The translations under genes were made by a program, and so were the position numbers. A model generated the notes under the pieces. It was given only the letters and a program-made list of their open reading frames with translations. It was not told the DNA's origin and made no database searches. From Lentzea aerocolonigenes (GTDB lineage: Bacteria; Actinomycetota; Actinomycetes; Mycobacteriales; Pseudonocardiaceae), in the NCBI RefSeq assembly GCF_000974445.1, contig NZ_BBOJ01000024.1:62001-126000 (forward strand): a DNA stretch of 64,000 bases, given 5' to 3'. Shown in pieces: positions 25,956 to 33,908 of this stretch. Each line of letters starts with the position of its first letter. Within the stretch, counting starts at the first letter, position 1.

Positions 25956-27407
25956 TCAGGCCTGGCAACGGCGTCCGCGTTCCGGCACCGCCAGATCCAC
26001 CAGGTAGCGGTCGACGACCTCGTTGACGCACTCCGAACGCAGGTAGGCCGTGTGTCCTTCGCCCTCCCAGGTGAGCAGGACACCGTTGCCGAGGGCGGCG
26101 GTGAGGTCGACGGCGCCCTGGTACGGCGTCGCGGGGTCGTGCAGACCACCGATCACCAGCACCGGTGAGGCGGTGGCCGCGGCCGGACGTGCCAGCGGGT
26201 GGCGCGGCACGTCCCAGAACCGGCAGCCGAACAGCCCTCGCGCCTGATACCCGCCGAACAACGGGAAGTCCTTGCTCCACCGCGCCGCCGCGGTCGCGAT
26301 CTGCTCGTCCGTCAGCACCGCGGTGCCGTCGTTGCACCCGATCACGAACGACGCGTCGGCGGCGTTGGGGAACGTGCCGTCGTGCCGCCCGCTGCCGGCG
26401 TCCGCCAGGTCGAAGAACCCGGTGCCGTCTCCTCGACGAGCCAGGCGCAGAGCGTCCTCGAGCGGCTGCCACCGGGCGCTGTCGTAGAGCGCGGACATGA
26501 CGCCGAACAGCACGGTTCCGCCCTTCGTGCGGCGGTGGTCGGCCGGGTTCTCGTGGGTGAGAGGCGTGGTTGCGGCCTGGGCGAGCACCCCTGTGAGCAG
26601 GGCGCGCAGGTCACCGAGTTCCGCGCAGGACGGCCGTGCCGCGCAGTCCTTGGCGAACCCGTCGAAGGCCTCCTCGAACCCGCGCAGCTGCCGTTCCGCG
26701 GTGGAGTTGTCGTCGACGAGCGGGAACGACGGGGCATCGAGGACGAGCGCGCGCACCTTGTCCGGGAACAGGTGGGCGTAGGTCGCGCCGAGCTTGGCGC
26801 CATAGGAGAAACCCGCGTAGGTGAGCTTCGCGTCGCCGACCGCGTCCCGGATCGCATCCACGTCGCGCGCGGTGGCCTCGGTGTTGAAGAACTGCGCGGA
26901 GTCGCCCAGTTTCTCCTTGCAGGAGAAGGCGGTCCGGCGGCTGTCGCGCTCGGCCTCCGCGCGGCCGGCAGGGGTGCGCATGTCGCCGTTGAAGTCGATC
27001 AGGCGGTCCAGGTCGGGGTCGCTGGTGCAGCGGACGGGCGCGGACTCGCCGACGCCGCGCGGGTCGAAGCCGATGACGTCGAACCTCTTCAGCAGGCCTT
27101 CTGAGGCCCTCGCCGCGAACGACGTGGCGAACTCGATCCCCGCGACCCCTGGTCCACCCGGGTTGAGAACCAGCGACCCGATCCGGCCGGTCTGCTCGCG
27201 GTGGCGGACGCGGACGAGTTTGAGGGAGATGGTTTTCCCGGTGGTGTTGTGGTCGAGCGGCACGGCCAGGGTGCCGCAGCCGACGTCCAGGTGCTCCGCG
27301 AGCGCGGGCCGCCGGTCGCAGTCGGTCCACGTGATCGCGGGAGGCGTGTGCGCGCAGCCGCTCACCGGGAGCACCAGCAGGAGCCCCGCGACGATGGTCC
27401 GGAACAT
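25956..27407 (-). CDS. Lipoprotein alpha/beta-hydrolase, tripeptidyl-aminopeptidase-like (TAP C-terminal)
   Basis: A 483-residue exported hydrolase of the SlpD/SlpE tripeptidyl aminopeptidase group. N-terminus MFRTIVAGLLLVLPVSGCAH has a lipobox (PVSGC), so it is probably membrane-anchored by lipid. The hydrolase core shows the oxyanion-hole block NPGGPGVAG, the GFDPRGVGES strand and the nucleophile in YAGFSYGAKLGATYA. The C-terminal TAP-like domain carries the acid in VIGGLHDPATP and the His in GEGHTAYLRS. Cys pairs typical of the extracellular form are present. It likely trims peptides outside the cell. Divergent from the amidohydrolase, with 25 bp between starts. Confidence 0.9.
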   Translation of the reverse strand: MFRTIVAGLLLVLPVSGCAHTPPAITWTDCDRRPALAEHLDVGCGTLAVPLDHNTTGKTISLKLVRVRHREQTGRIGSLVLNPGGPGVAGIEFATSFAARASEGLLKRFDVIGFDPRGVGESAPVRCTSDPDLDRLIDFNGDMRTPAGRAEAERDSRRTAFSCKEKLGDSAQFFNTEATARDVDAIRDAVGDAKLTYAGFSYGAKLGATYAHLFPDKVRALVLDAPSFPLVDDNSTAERQLRGFEEAFDGFAKDCAARPSCAELGDLRALLTGVLAQAATTPLTHENPADHRRTKGGTVLFGVMSALYDSARWQPLEDALRLARRGDGTGFFDLADAGSGRHDGTFPNAADASFVIGCNDGTAVLTDEQIATAAARWSKDFPLFGGYQARGLFGCRFWDVPRHPLARPAAATASPVLVIGGLHDPATPYQGAVDLTAALGNGVLLTWEGEGHTAYLRSECVNEVVDRYLVDLAVPERGRRCQA

Positions 27408-27432
27408 GCGCTGAGAGTGTCACCATTGGACG

Positions 27433-28710
27433 ATGGCCGCACGGCCGTCCAGGCGCCGCACCGCCACGCTGGCTCTCACCCTCCTGGGGTGTCTGGCGCT
27501 GCCGCACGTGCCGGTGCTGCTGACGAGCCGGACCGCACCGGCCGTGATCTACCACAACGGTGTCGTGCTCACGATGGACCAGACCAGGCCGCACGCGCAG
27601 GCGATCGCGACCAGCAGGGATCGGATCACCGCGGTCGGCGACGACGAGGAAGTCCTGCCGCTCGCCGACCGGGTGACCCGCCTCGTGGACCTGGGCGGCC
27701 GGACCGTGCTGCCGGGATTCATCGACTCGCACGCGCACTGGATCGGCGACGGCCAGCTGGTCGGCCTCAGCCCCGAACAGGCCGTCGAGGCCGCCCTGCG
27801 GCGCGGCTGGACCAGCATCAACGAACAGTTCGTCGACATGCCGCGGCTCAACCGCCTGCGGGAGCTCGACGCCTCCGGCGCACTCCGCGTCCGCGTCAAC
27901 GCCTACCTGCCGCTCAACTTCACCGACGACAAGTTCACCTGGTTCCTCGACCACGAGCCGCGTTACACCTACAGCTCGCACCTGCGAGTGGCGGGCGTGA
28001 AGTTGTTCCTCGACCACGACTGGGGCACCGACTTCCACTGGGACCAGGTCGAGCTCGACACGTTCGTCCTGGCCGCTCACCGCAACGGCTGGCAGGTGAG
28101 CGCGCACGCGGTCAGCGCGCGGGCTCACGACCAGTACCTGACCTCGATCGCCAGGGCGTTGGCCGCCCACCCCGACCCGGACGCCCGCCACCGCGTGGAG
28201 CACGTCGTCCAGCTGCGTGACGACCAGCTCGCCAGGATGCGCGAACTGGGCATGATCGCTTCCATCCAGCCCGGTCTGGTCGGCGCTTCCGTGACAGAAC
28301 AGGGATTCTCCGAACTGGTGGCGCGGGGAGATCCGAAGTGGATCGCCCGGTGGCGCGACCTCGTCGACAGCGGTGTCCGCGCCATCGGGAGCTCAGACAT
28401 GCCGTGGCTGGTGCTGGGACTGGGTTCCCACGCCACCGACCTGCCCCACGGCTCTCCCCTGGAGGCGGTGCACCAGGCGGTGACCCAGCGACTGACGGTC
28501 GACCAGGCGCTGCGGATGTTCACCGTCGACGCCGCGTACGGCACGTTCGAGGAGGACGTGAAGGGCAGCCTGGTTCCCGGCAAGTACGCGGACCTCGTCG
28601 TTCTGGCGGAGAATCCCACGACCGCCGTCTCGTTGCCGGACGTCGGGGTGCTGGCGACAATCGTCGGCGGGAAGGTCGAGCACTGCGCGGATCCCGTGCT
28701 GTGCCGGTGA
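27433..28710 (+). CDS. Exported amidohydrolase (amidohydrolase family 3)
   Basis: Metal-dependent hydrolase of 425 residues with an N-terminal signal or anchor (TLALTLLGCLALPHVPVLL). The amidohydrolase barrel shows the HxH metal pair in GFIDSHAHWIGD, a possible bridging Lys in VKLFLDHDWG, later His in SAHAVSAR and RHRVEHVVQL, and the catalytic Asp in GSSDMPWLVLG. The C-terminal VKGSLVPGKYADLVVLAENP block is the usual family ending. Substrate unknown; related YtcJ-type enzymes act on cyclic amides or exoenzyme substrates. A ribosome site is weak. Three genes (to 30444) follow in the same direction. Confidence 0.88.
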   Translation: MAARPSRRRTATLALTLLGCLALPHVPVLLTSRTAPAVIYHNGVVLTMDQTRPHAQAIATSRDRITAVGDDEEVLPLADRVTRLVDLGGRTVLPGFIDSHAHWIGDGQLVGLSPEQAVEAALRRGWTSINEQFVDMPRLNRLRELDASGALRVRVNAYLPLNFTDDKFTWFLDHEPRYTYSSHLRVAGVKLFLDHDWGTDFHWDQVELDTFVLAAHRNGWQVSAHAVSARAHDQYLTSIARALAAHPDPDARHRVEHVVQLRDDQLARMRELGMIASIQPGLVGASVTEQGFSELVARGDPKWIARWRDLVDSGVRAIGSSDMPWLVLGLGSHATDLPHGSPLEAVHQAVTQRLTVDQALRMFTVDAAYGTFEEDVKGSLVPGKYADLVVLAENPTTAVSLPDVGVLATIVGGKVEHCADPVLCR

Positions 28711-28720
28711 GGAGGCCGGT

Positions 28721-29122
28721 GTGAACGCCGGGAAGACGGCGCTGAGGATCGCGGCGGGCCTCTCGGTCCTGTCCGGACTCGGGTTCGGCCTGCCCGCGGT
28801 GTACGGCGCCGTGCACCTCGCGCGGACCGGCGAAGTCTGGCAGTTCGTGGGATTCCCGACGTACGGGCACGGTCCGTTCGAGAAGGTCGGCGTCCCCACG
28901 ACCGTGCCGCTGCTCGCCGGGTTCGCGGCCGTCTGCGGCGCCGAGGTGATCGCCGGCGGCCTGCTGTGGCGCCGCCGCAGGGCCGGGACGAAGCTGTCGC
29001 TCGCGCTGCTCCCGTTCGAGGTGGCGTACTGGCTCGGGTTCGCGCTTCCGGCAGGGCCCGTCCTCGGCGTCGGGCGCACGCTGGCCGTCCTCGCGGCGCT
29101 CAAGTCGTCCCGCGGCGAATGA
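28721..29122 (+). CDS. Small four-helix membrane protein
   Basis: A 133-residue hydrophobic protein with about four membrane helices (for example AALRIAAGLSVLSGLGFGL-like N-terminal helix and LSLALLPFEVAYWLGFALP). No family is recognised. GTG start 11 bp after the amidohydrolase stop with GGAGG upstream; its stop overlaps the next start as ATGA, so the three genes form one operon. Function unknown. Confidence 0.75.
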   Translation: MNAGKTALRIAAGLSVLSGLGFGLPAVYGAVHLARTGEVWQFVGFPTYGHGPFEKVGVPTTVPLLAGFAAVCGAEVIAGGLLWRRRRAGTKLSLALLPFEVAYWLGFALPAGPVLGVGRTLAVLAALKSSRGE

Positions 29123-30444
29123 ACCGGAGAACCCTGCTCCTGTCCGGCGTCGCCGTCGTGTCGCTGGCCGCCGCCGGGCTGCTGAGGTTCCGCGACGAAC
29201 GGCTGCCCGACCCGATCAACGAGCAGTCGTTGCCGACGGTGCCCGCGCCCGGCCCGACGGCCGAGCCGGTCGAGGTCGTGTACTGCGCGGGCTGGGACGC
29301 CGCCACGCGTGCCCCGGTCCTGCCGATGTCCGAGGCGGTTGCCCGTGCTCAGGACGCCGCGGGCGGTCAGTACGCCGCGGTCCTGCTCGTCGGCGGGGTG
29401 GCGCGGGCGGTGGTCGAGGTGTGCTGGACGGCTCACCACGCCGAGGTGTGGCACGTCGACTCGGCCGGTCGCCGCTACCGCGGTGTCGCCTACCGCCGGT
29501 GGCCGGACGGGCGGGTGCGGCTGTTCGAGGTACGCGGCTGGCGCTACGAGGGAAAGGACACGCCGGAGTTCGCCGGCGAGAGGCCGACCGTGCGGACCCG
29601 CGTCCACCGCACCGCGACGGCGGAGATCGAAAATTTCGAGGTGTCGGCGGAGCTTCCCGACGGGAGCACGTTCCAGACCTCGCGCGAGGACTGGCCCGAA
29701 CCGGTGCGGCCGCCGGACGACGTCGCGGTTCCCCAGGTCGGTGGCTGGCCCGCCCTGGCGGGACTGACCGGCCCGGTGACCACCCGCTCCGGCCCCGACG
29801 AGGTTCCCGCCACGTTCCCGTGGCGCCCACCGCAACCGTTGCGTCCGCACCACATCGAGAAGACCGTCACGGACGGCGCGCGCTTCCGCACGCGGGAAGG
29901 TCGTGTCCTGACCGTGAAGCGGAGTCCCGCGGGCACGATCCGGCTGCCCAGCGGCAAGCTGCTCGTCGGCGACCCCCACTGGTTCGACGCCGAGTCCAAG
30001 CCGCTGGCCGAGACGGTTCCACCCGGCGAGTACCCCGTGGAGGTGTTCGGGCTGACGGAGAACGGGACCGAGCTGACGACGGCCGCGTGCCGGGTGACCG
30101 TCACGGACGCACCGGTCACGTCGTGGCACCTCGCGTTGCGCGACGGCGACCACGAGCTGGACCTCGGTGACGGCGAGTACTTCGGCAACCCGGTCGACAC
30201 CGCCACGCTCGCACTGGTCGACCAGACCGGTGCGACGGCCTACGACGATGCCGCCATCACGGCAGTCTCCGCCGGTGAGGCCCGCCACCACAGGCTTTCC
30301 GACGCCAGGACCGACCTGATCATCGTGCCGGGCTGGAGCGACGGCGCGTTCCCGGTCTGGCTCGGACGCACCGCCCACGGAGCGATCGGCTGTTTCGTGC
30401 TCGACTTCCACACGCCCGAGCTGGCCACCGCCGAACCCGCCTGA
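29119..30444 (+). CDS. Membrane-anchored protein with DUF4241-like C-terminal domain
   Basis: A 441-residue protein with an N-terminal twin-Arg-like signal or anchor (MNRRTLLLSGVAVVSLAAAG). The first 200 residues are unrecognised, with a WHVDSAGRRYRGVAYRRWPDG stretch. Residues about 260-435 resemble DUF4241: KLLVGDPHWFD, VTSWHLAL, DGEYFGNPVDTATLALVD, IIVPGWSDGAFPVWLGRT and a final CFVLDF. The role of DUF4241 is unknown; it is often found in immunity-like or hypothetical proteins. Coupled to the membrane protein upstream by an ATGA overlap. Confidence 0.75.
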   Translation: MNRRTLLLSGVAVVSLAAAGLLRFRDERLPDPINEQSLPTVPAPGPTAEPVEVVYCAGWDAATRAPVLPMSEAVARAQDAAGGQYAAVLLVGGVARAVVEVCWTAHHAEVWHVDSAGRRYRGVAYRRWPDGRVRLFEVRGWRYEGKDTPEFAGERPTVRTRVHRTATAEIENFEVSAELPDGSTFQTSREDWPEPVRPPDDVAVPQVGGWPALAGLTGPVTTRSGPDEVPATFPWRPPQPLRPHHIEKTVTDGARFRTREGRVLTVKRSPAGTIRLPSGKLLVGDPHWFDAESKPLAETVPPGEYPVEVFGLTENGTELTTAACRVTVTDAPVTSWHLALRDGDHELDLGDGEYFGNPVDTATLALVDQTGATAYDDAAITAVSAGEARHHRLSDARTDLIIVPGWSDGAFPVWLGRTAHGAIGCFVLDFHTPELATAEPA

Positions 30445-30479
30445 GCAGGGAATGGGCCGGTGGGCGTGTTAGCGTGCGC

Positions 30480-30489
30480 TGTGCGCACA
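30480..30489. promoter_or_regulatory. Palindrome TGTGCGCACA over the IclR start codon
   Basis: A perfect 10-bp palindrome that contains the GTG start of the IclR gene and follows TTAGCGTGCGC. The same TGTGCGC half-site recurs in the 32276-32464 intergenic region, so it is a plausible autoregulatory operator. Predicted only from pattern. Confidence 0.45.
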
Positions 30490-31275
30490 AACGAGCGGCC
30501 GGCTGGCGAGGATCGAGAGCCGCACTTCGTCCAGTCAGTGGCGCGAGCGTTGTCCGTGATGCGGTCGTTCAACGCCGAGCGTCCGTCCCAGTCGCTCGCG
30601 GACGTCGCACGGGCGACCGGTCTGGACCGGGCGACCGCACGACGGCTGCTGCTCACCCTCGCGGACCTCGGCTACGTGCGCGCCGAAGGGCGGGAGTTCC
30701 AGCTCACCCCGCGCGTGCTCGAGCTCGGCTACGCCTACCTGTCCGGCCTGTCGCTGCCGGAGATCGCGGGCCCGCACCTGCGCAAGCTCGCCGGTGACCT
30801 CAACGAGACCGCTGCGCTGGCCGTGCTCGACGGGGACGAGATCGTCTACGTCGCGCTGATCCCGAGCTCGCGCGTCGCGACGGTGCGCATCAACATCGGC
30901 ACCCGGTTCGATGCCTACCCGACGTCGATGGGGCGCGTGCTGCTGGCGGGCCTGCCGGAGCAACGGCTCGAGGACTACCTGGCGCGCCTGCACCTGGAGA
31001 GCAAGACCGACCGCACGGTGCGGTCGGTCGACGCGTTGCGCGAGGAGATCAACAGGACGCGCGAGCAGGGCTGGGCGCTCGTGGACGCCGAGCTGGAGGC
31101 CGGTCTGCGCGGAGCGGCCGCCCCCGTGCGCGACCGGGCAGGCGCCGTGATCGCGGCGGCCAACGTCTCCGTGCACGCGGGCAGGATGACGCCGCAGGAG
31201 GTCGAGCGGGAGTACGTGCCCGCGATCCTGCGCACGGTCCGGATGATCGAGGCCGACATGATGGGACTGGCCTGA
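30481..31275 (+). CDS. IclR-family transcriptional regulator
   Basis: A 264-residue regulator. The winged helix-turn-helix (residues about 15-75) includes SLADVARATGLDRATARRLL and the wing LGYVRAEGREFQLTPRVLEL. The effector domain follows (PHLRKLAGDLNETAALAVLD...GTRFDAYPTSMGRVLLAG...GWALVDAELEAGLRG), typical of PcaR/PcaU-type regulators of aromatic catabolism. GTG 30481 gives the usual N-terminus (RTNERPAGED); in-frame GTGs at 30460 and 30466 are alternatives. No ribosome site is obvious, so the mRNA may be leaderless. It probably controls the dehydrogenase/transporter/dehydratase genes to its right, which carry the same TGTGCGC motif. Confidence 0.92.
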   Translation: MRTNERPAGEDREPHFVQSVARALSVMRSFNAERPSQSLADVARATGLDRATARRLLLTLADLGYVRAEGREFQLTPRVLELGYAYLSGLSLPEIAGPHLRKLAGDLNETAALAVLDGDEIVYVALIPSSRVATVRINIGTRFDAYPTSMGRVLLAGLPEQRLEDYLARLHLESKTDRTVRSVDALREEINRTREQGWALVDAELEAGLRGAAAPVRDRAGAVIAAANVSVHAGRMTPQEVEREYVPAILRTVRMIEADMMGLA

Positions 31276-32250
31276 TCACGCGGTGAGGTCGATCCAGCAC
31301 TTGCCCGGCGTCGAGCGGACGGCCTCGAACGCCTTCGCGGTCTCCTCGAACCCGAACGCCGCGCCGAGCACGCGGGACGGCGCGATCTTGCCGTCCTCCA
31401 GAGCGGCGACGGTGCCGGCGAAGTCGGACGGGTGGTCGTAGATCAGCGAGCCGACGAGGGTGAGCTGGCGGTAGACGAACTCGGACATCAGCACCCCGAG
31501 CGGCCGGGCGGTGAGGCCGATCAGGACGGCGGTGGCTCCCGGCGCGAGCCGTTCGAGCGCGGGGGCGAGGGCCTCCGGTACGCCGGAGGTCTCGAACATG
31601 AACCGGAACCCGGCGGACGTCTCTCCGGCGGCCACCGCGCCCAGTGACACGGCGAGGTCTCTGCGTCCCTCGTGGGGCTCCAGCACGTGTGGCGTGATCC
31701 CCATTTCCACCAGGGTCAGGCACACGAACAAGCCTTGTGAACCGGTGCCGACGACGAGGCACGAGTCGCCCGGTGCGATCCCTGAACGGCGGATCGCGGC
31801 GCGTGCGACCGTCAGCGGCTCCGCGCACACGAGGTCGGGGAGTGCGACGTGCGCGGCGGCGGGAAAGGCGAACTCGGCGGGGACGGCGACGCGTTCCGCG
31901 AGGAGTCCTGGCGTGCCGAGCCCGATGACGACGCGGTTCGGGCACGCGGACGTGAACCCGGTGCGGCACGGCGGGCACGCGAAGCAGCAGTAGTTGGGTT
32001 CGATCGCCACGTGCTGCCCGACGTGGCGGTCGTGTACCCGCTCGCCCACGGCGACGACCTCGCCGACGCCCTCGTGGCCGAGCACCCACGGCATCGACGG
32101 CACGGCCTTCGCGCCTGAGCGAACCGTGAGGTCGGACCCGCACAGGCCGACGGCGAGCATGCGCACCAGCACCTCGTCCGCACCGCAGTGCGGCTCTTCG
32201 ACGTCGATGATCTCGACGACCCCTGGACTGACCAACGCGGCGGCCTTCAC
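31276..32250 (-). CDS. Zinc-dependent medium-chain alcohol dehydrogenase
   Basis: NAD(P)-dependent dehydrogenase of 324 residues. Catalytic zinc ligands are Cys in GLCGSDL and His in GHEGVGEV; the structural zinc site has its four Cys in CCFACPPCRTGFTSAC. The Rossmann motif is VVGTGSQGL. GTG start with GGGAAG upstream was chosen over longer forms. It faces the IclR gene tail-to-tail (1 bp apart) and is divergent from the MHS transporter. Given the QsuB-like dehydratase and transporter next to it, I infer it oxidises shikimate (or quinate) to the 3-dehydro compound, a role usually filled by SDR- or AroE-type enzymes. Confidence 0.88.
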   Translation of the reverse strand: MKAAALVSPGVVEIIDVEEPHCGADEVLVRMLAVGLCGSDLTVRSGAKAVPSMPWVLGHEGVGEVVAVGERVHDRHVGQHVAIEPNYCCFACPPCRTGFTSACPNRVVIGLGTPGLLAERVAVPAEFAFPAAAHVALPDLVCAEPLTVARAAIRRSGIAPGDSCLVVGTGSQGLFVCLTLVEMGITPHVLEPHEGRRDLAVSLGAVAAGETSAGFRFMFETSGVPEALAPALERLAPGATAVLIGLTARPLGVLMSEFVYRQLTLVGSLIYDHPSDFAGTVAALEDGKIAPSRVLGAAFGFEETAKAFEAVRSTPGKCWIDLTA

Positions 32251-32275
32251 CACACCACTTCCCTTCGTCGCTATA

Positions 32276-32300
32276 CGCACTAACGCGCACGATGCGCACA
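32276..32300. promoter_or_regulatory. Repeated (C)GCGCAC half-sites upstream of the dehydrogenase gene
   Basis: Three closely spaced copies of a GCAC-type half-site (ACGCACTAACGCGCACGATG then CGCACA) lie just upstream of the dehydrogenase start. They match the TGTGCGC half of the IclR-start palindrome in reverse. Candidate IclR operator for the leftward promoter. Confidence 0.4.
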
Positions 32301-32447
32301 CCTGTCAAGCGGACTCACTGTTTTGTGACGGCTCCGTTCCTCTCCGGAAGCGGGTTCATCTGCGCATACATGGTCAACTACCTGTACGCAAACAGTTGAC
32401 TGGGTAATGAGGGTAGACCTACCGTGCCCATGCGCATCAAACACAAT

Positions 32448-32464
32448 TGTGCGCATAGCGCACA
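32448..32464. promoter_or_regulatory. Inverted repeat TGTGCGC-ATA-GCGCACA upstream of the transporter
   Basis: A perfect 7-bp inverted repeat with a 3-base spacer, 46 bp before the transporter start, in the dehydrogenase/transporter divergent region. An extra TGCGCA half-site lies just before it (about 32430) and another near 32361. Strongest candidate operator of the local IclR regulator. Confidence 0.5.
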
Positions 32465-32509
32465 TTAGCCCTCTTCTGTTGATGTCACTGCGCTTCAAAG
32501 GAGAAGACC

Positions 32510-33889
32510 GTGGACACCCCAACATCGAGTTCGCTCGCCACCCGGCGAGCACCGCGCGCGGCCGCCGCGAGCGGATGGTTCGGCAGCGCCCTGGAGTACT
32601 ACGACTTCTTCATCTACGCGCAGGCCGCGGCCCTGGTCTTCCCCTCGATCTTCTTCCCGAAGGGCAACCCGACCGTCGCCATCGTCGCCTCGCTCGCCAC
32701 GTTCGGCGTCGGGTACGTCGCCCGCCCGATCGGTGCCTTCGTGCTGGGCCACTGGGGTGATCGGCACGGACGCAAGAACGTGCTGATCCTGTGCATGCTG
32801 ATGATGGGCCTGTCGACGTTCCTCGTCGCGCTGCTGCCGACGTACTCCTCCGTCGGCGTCCTCGCCCCGGCCCTGCTGGTGGTCCTGCGGCTGATCCAGG
32901 GCTTCGCCGTCGGCGGTGAGATCTCCGGCGCCAGCACGATGATCGGCGAGCACGCCCCGCCGGGCCGCCGCGGCTTCTACGCGAGCTTCGCTCTCCAGGG
33001 CGTGCAGGCAGGGCAGATTCTCGCCGCCGCGGTGTTCCTCCCGTTGGCCGCGATCCTGCCGAAGGACGCGTTCGAGGCGTGGGGCTGGCGGATCCCGTTC
33101 CTGCTCAGCGTCGTGGTGGTGATCGCCGGTTACGTGATCCGGCGCAGGGTTGACGAGACACCGGTGTTCCAGCAGGAGAAGGCGCACGACGCCACCCCGA
33201 AGGCGCCGATCGTGCTGGCGGTGCGGGAGAACGGCTCCGACATGCTCCGGGTCGTCTGCATGGCGTTGATGAACGTCGTCCCGGTGGCCACGACGGTGTT
33301 CGGCGCGACCTACGCCACCAGCAAGGCCTACGGCGTGGGTATGAGCACCACCACCCTGCTGTGGATCTCCGTCGCCGGCAACGCCGTCGCCGTGGCGCTC
33401 ATCCCGTTCGTGGGCAGCCTTTCCGACCGGATCGGGCGCAGGCCGTGCATCGTCGTCGGCGCCCTGAGCTCGGGAGCGTTGTCCTACGCCTACCTCTGGG
33501 CGATCAGCGAGGGCGACACCGTCCTCACGTTCATCCTCGCGATGCTCATGTGGGGAATGGTCTACCAGGGCTACAACGCGGTGTTCCCGTCCTTCTACCA
33601 GGAGCTCTTCCCGGCGAGGACCCGCGTCACCGGGTTCGCGGTCTCGCAGAACCTCGGCACCGCGATCACCGCGTTCCTGCCCACGCTGTACGCCGTCGTC
33701 GCCCCTCCCGGAGCCAACGTGCCTCTGATCGTCGGCAGCTTCACGTTCGGCTGTGCCGTCATCGCTGCGATCGCGGCGCTCTCCGCACGTGAGACCTACC
33801 GCCTGCGCACGGAGGACCTGGGCGTCCGCACCGCCGAACCCCTGCCGCGCGAGGAGTACGACCGCCTCCGCACCACCGTGTCCGCCTGA
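32510..33889 (+). CDS. MFS transporter, metabolite:H+ symporter (MHS) family, shikimate-type
   Basis: Twelve-helix secondary transporter of 459 residues. The MHS signature is clear: WFGSALEYYDFFIYAQAAAL at the start, GHWGDRHGRKNVL in the first cytoplasmic loop, RLIQGFAVGGEISGA and a second loop SLSDRIGRRP. This family includes ShiA (shikimate), QsuA and ProP-like carriers. GTG start with AAAGGAG 7 bp upstream. Followed 20 bp later by a QsuB-like dehydratase, which supports shikimate, quinate or dehydroshikimate as substrate (inference). Confidence 0.9.
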   Translation: MDTPTSSSLATRRAPRAAAASGWFGSALEYYDFFIYAQAAALVFPSIFFPKGNPTVAIVASLATFGVGYVARPIGAFVLGHWGDRHGRKNVLILCMLMMGLSTFLVALLPTYSSVGVLAPALLVVLRLIQGFAVGGEISGASTMIGEHAPPGRRGFYASFALQGVQAGQILAAAVFLPLAAILPKDAFEAWGWRIPFLLSVVVVIAGYVIRRRVDETPVFQQEKAHDATPKAPIVLAVRENGSDMLRVVCMALMNVVPVATTVFGATYATSKAYGVGMSTTTLLWISVAGNAVAVALIPFVGSLSDRIGRRPCIVVGALSSGALSYAYLWAISEGDTVLTFILAMLMWGMVYQGYNAVFPSFYQELFPARTRVTGFAVSQNLGTAITAFLPTLYAVVAPPGANVPLIVGSFTFGCAVIAAIAALSARETYRLRTEDLGVRTAEPLPREEYDRLRTTVSA

Positions 33890-33908
33890 CCGAGGAAGAA
33901 GCAGCACC

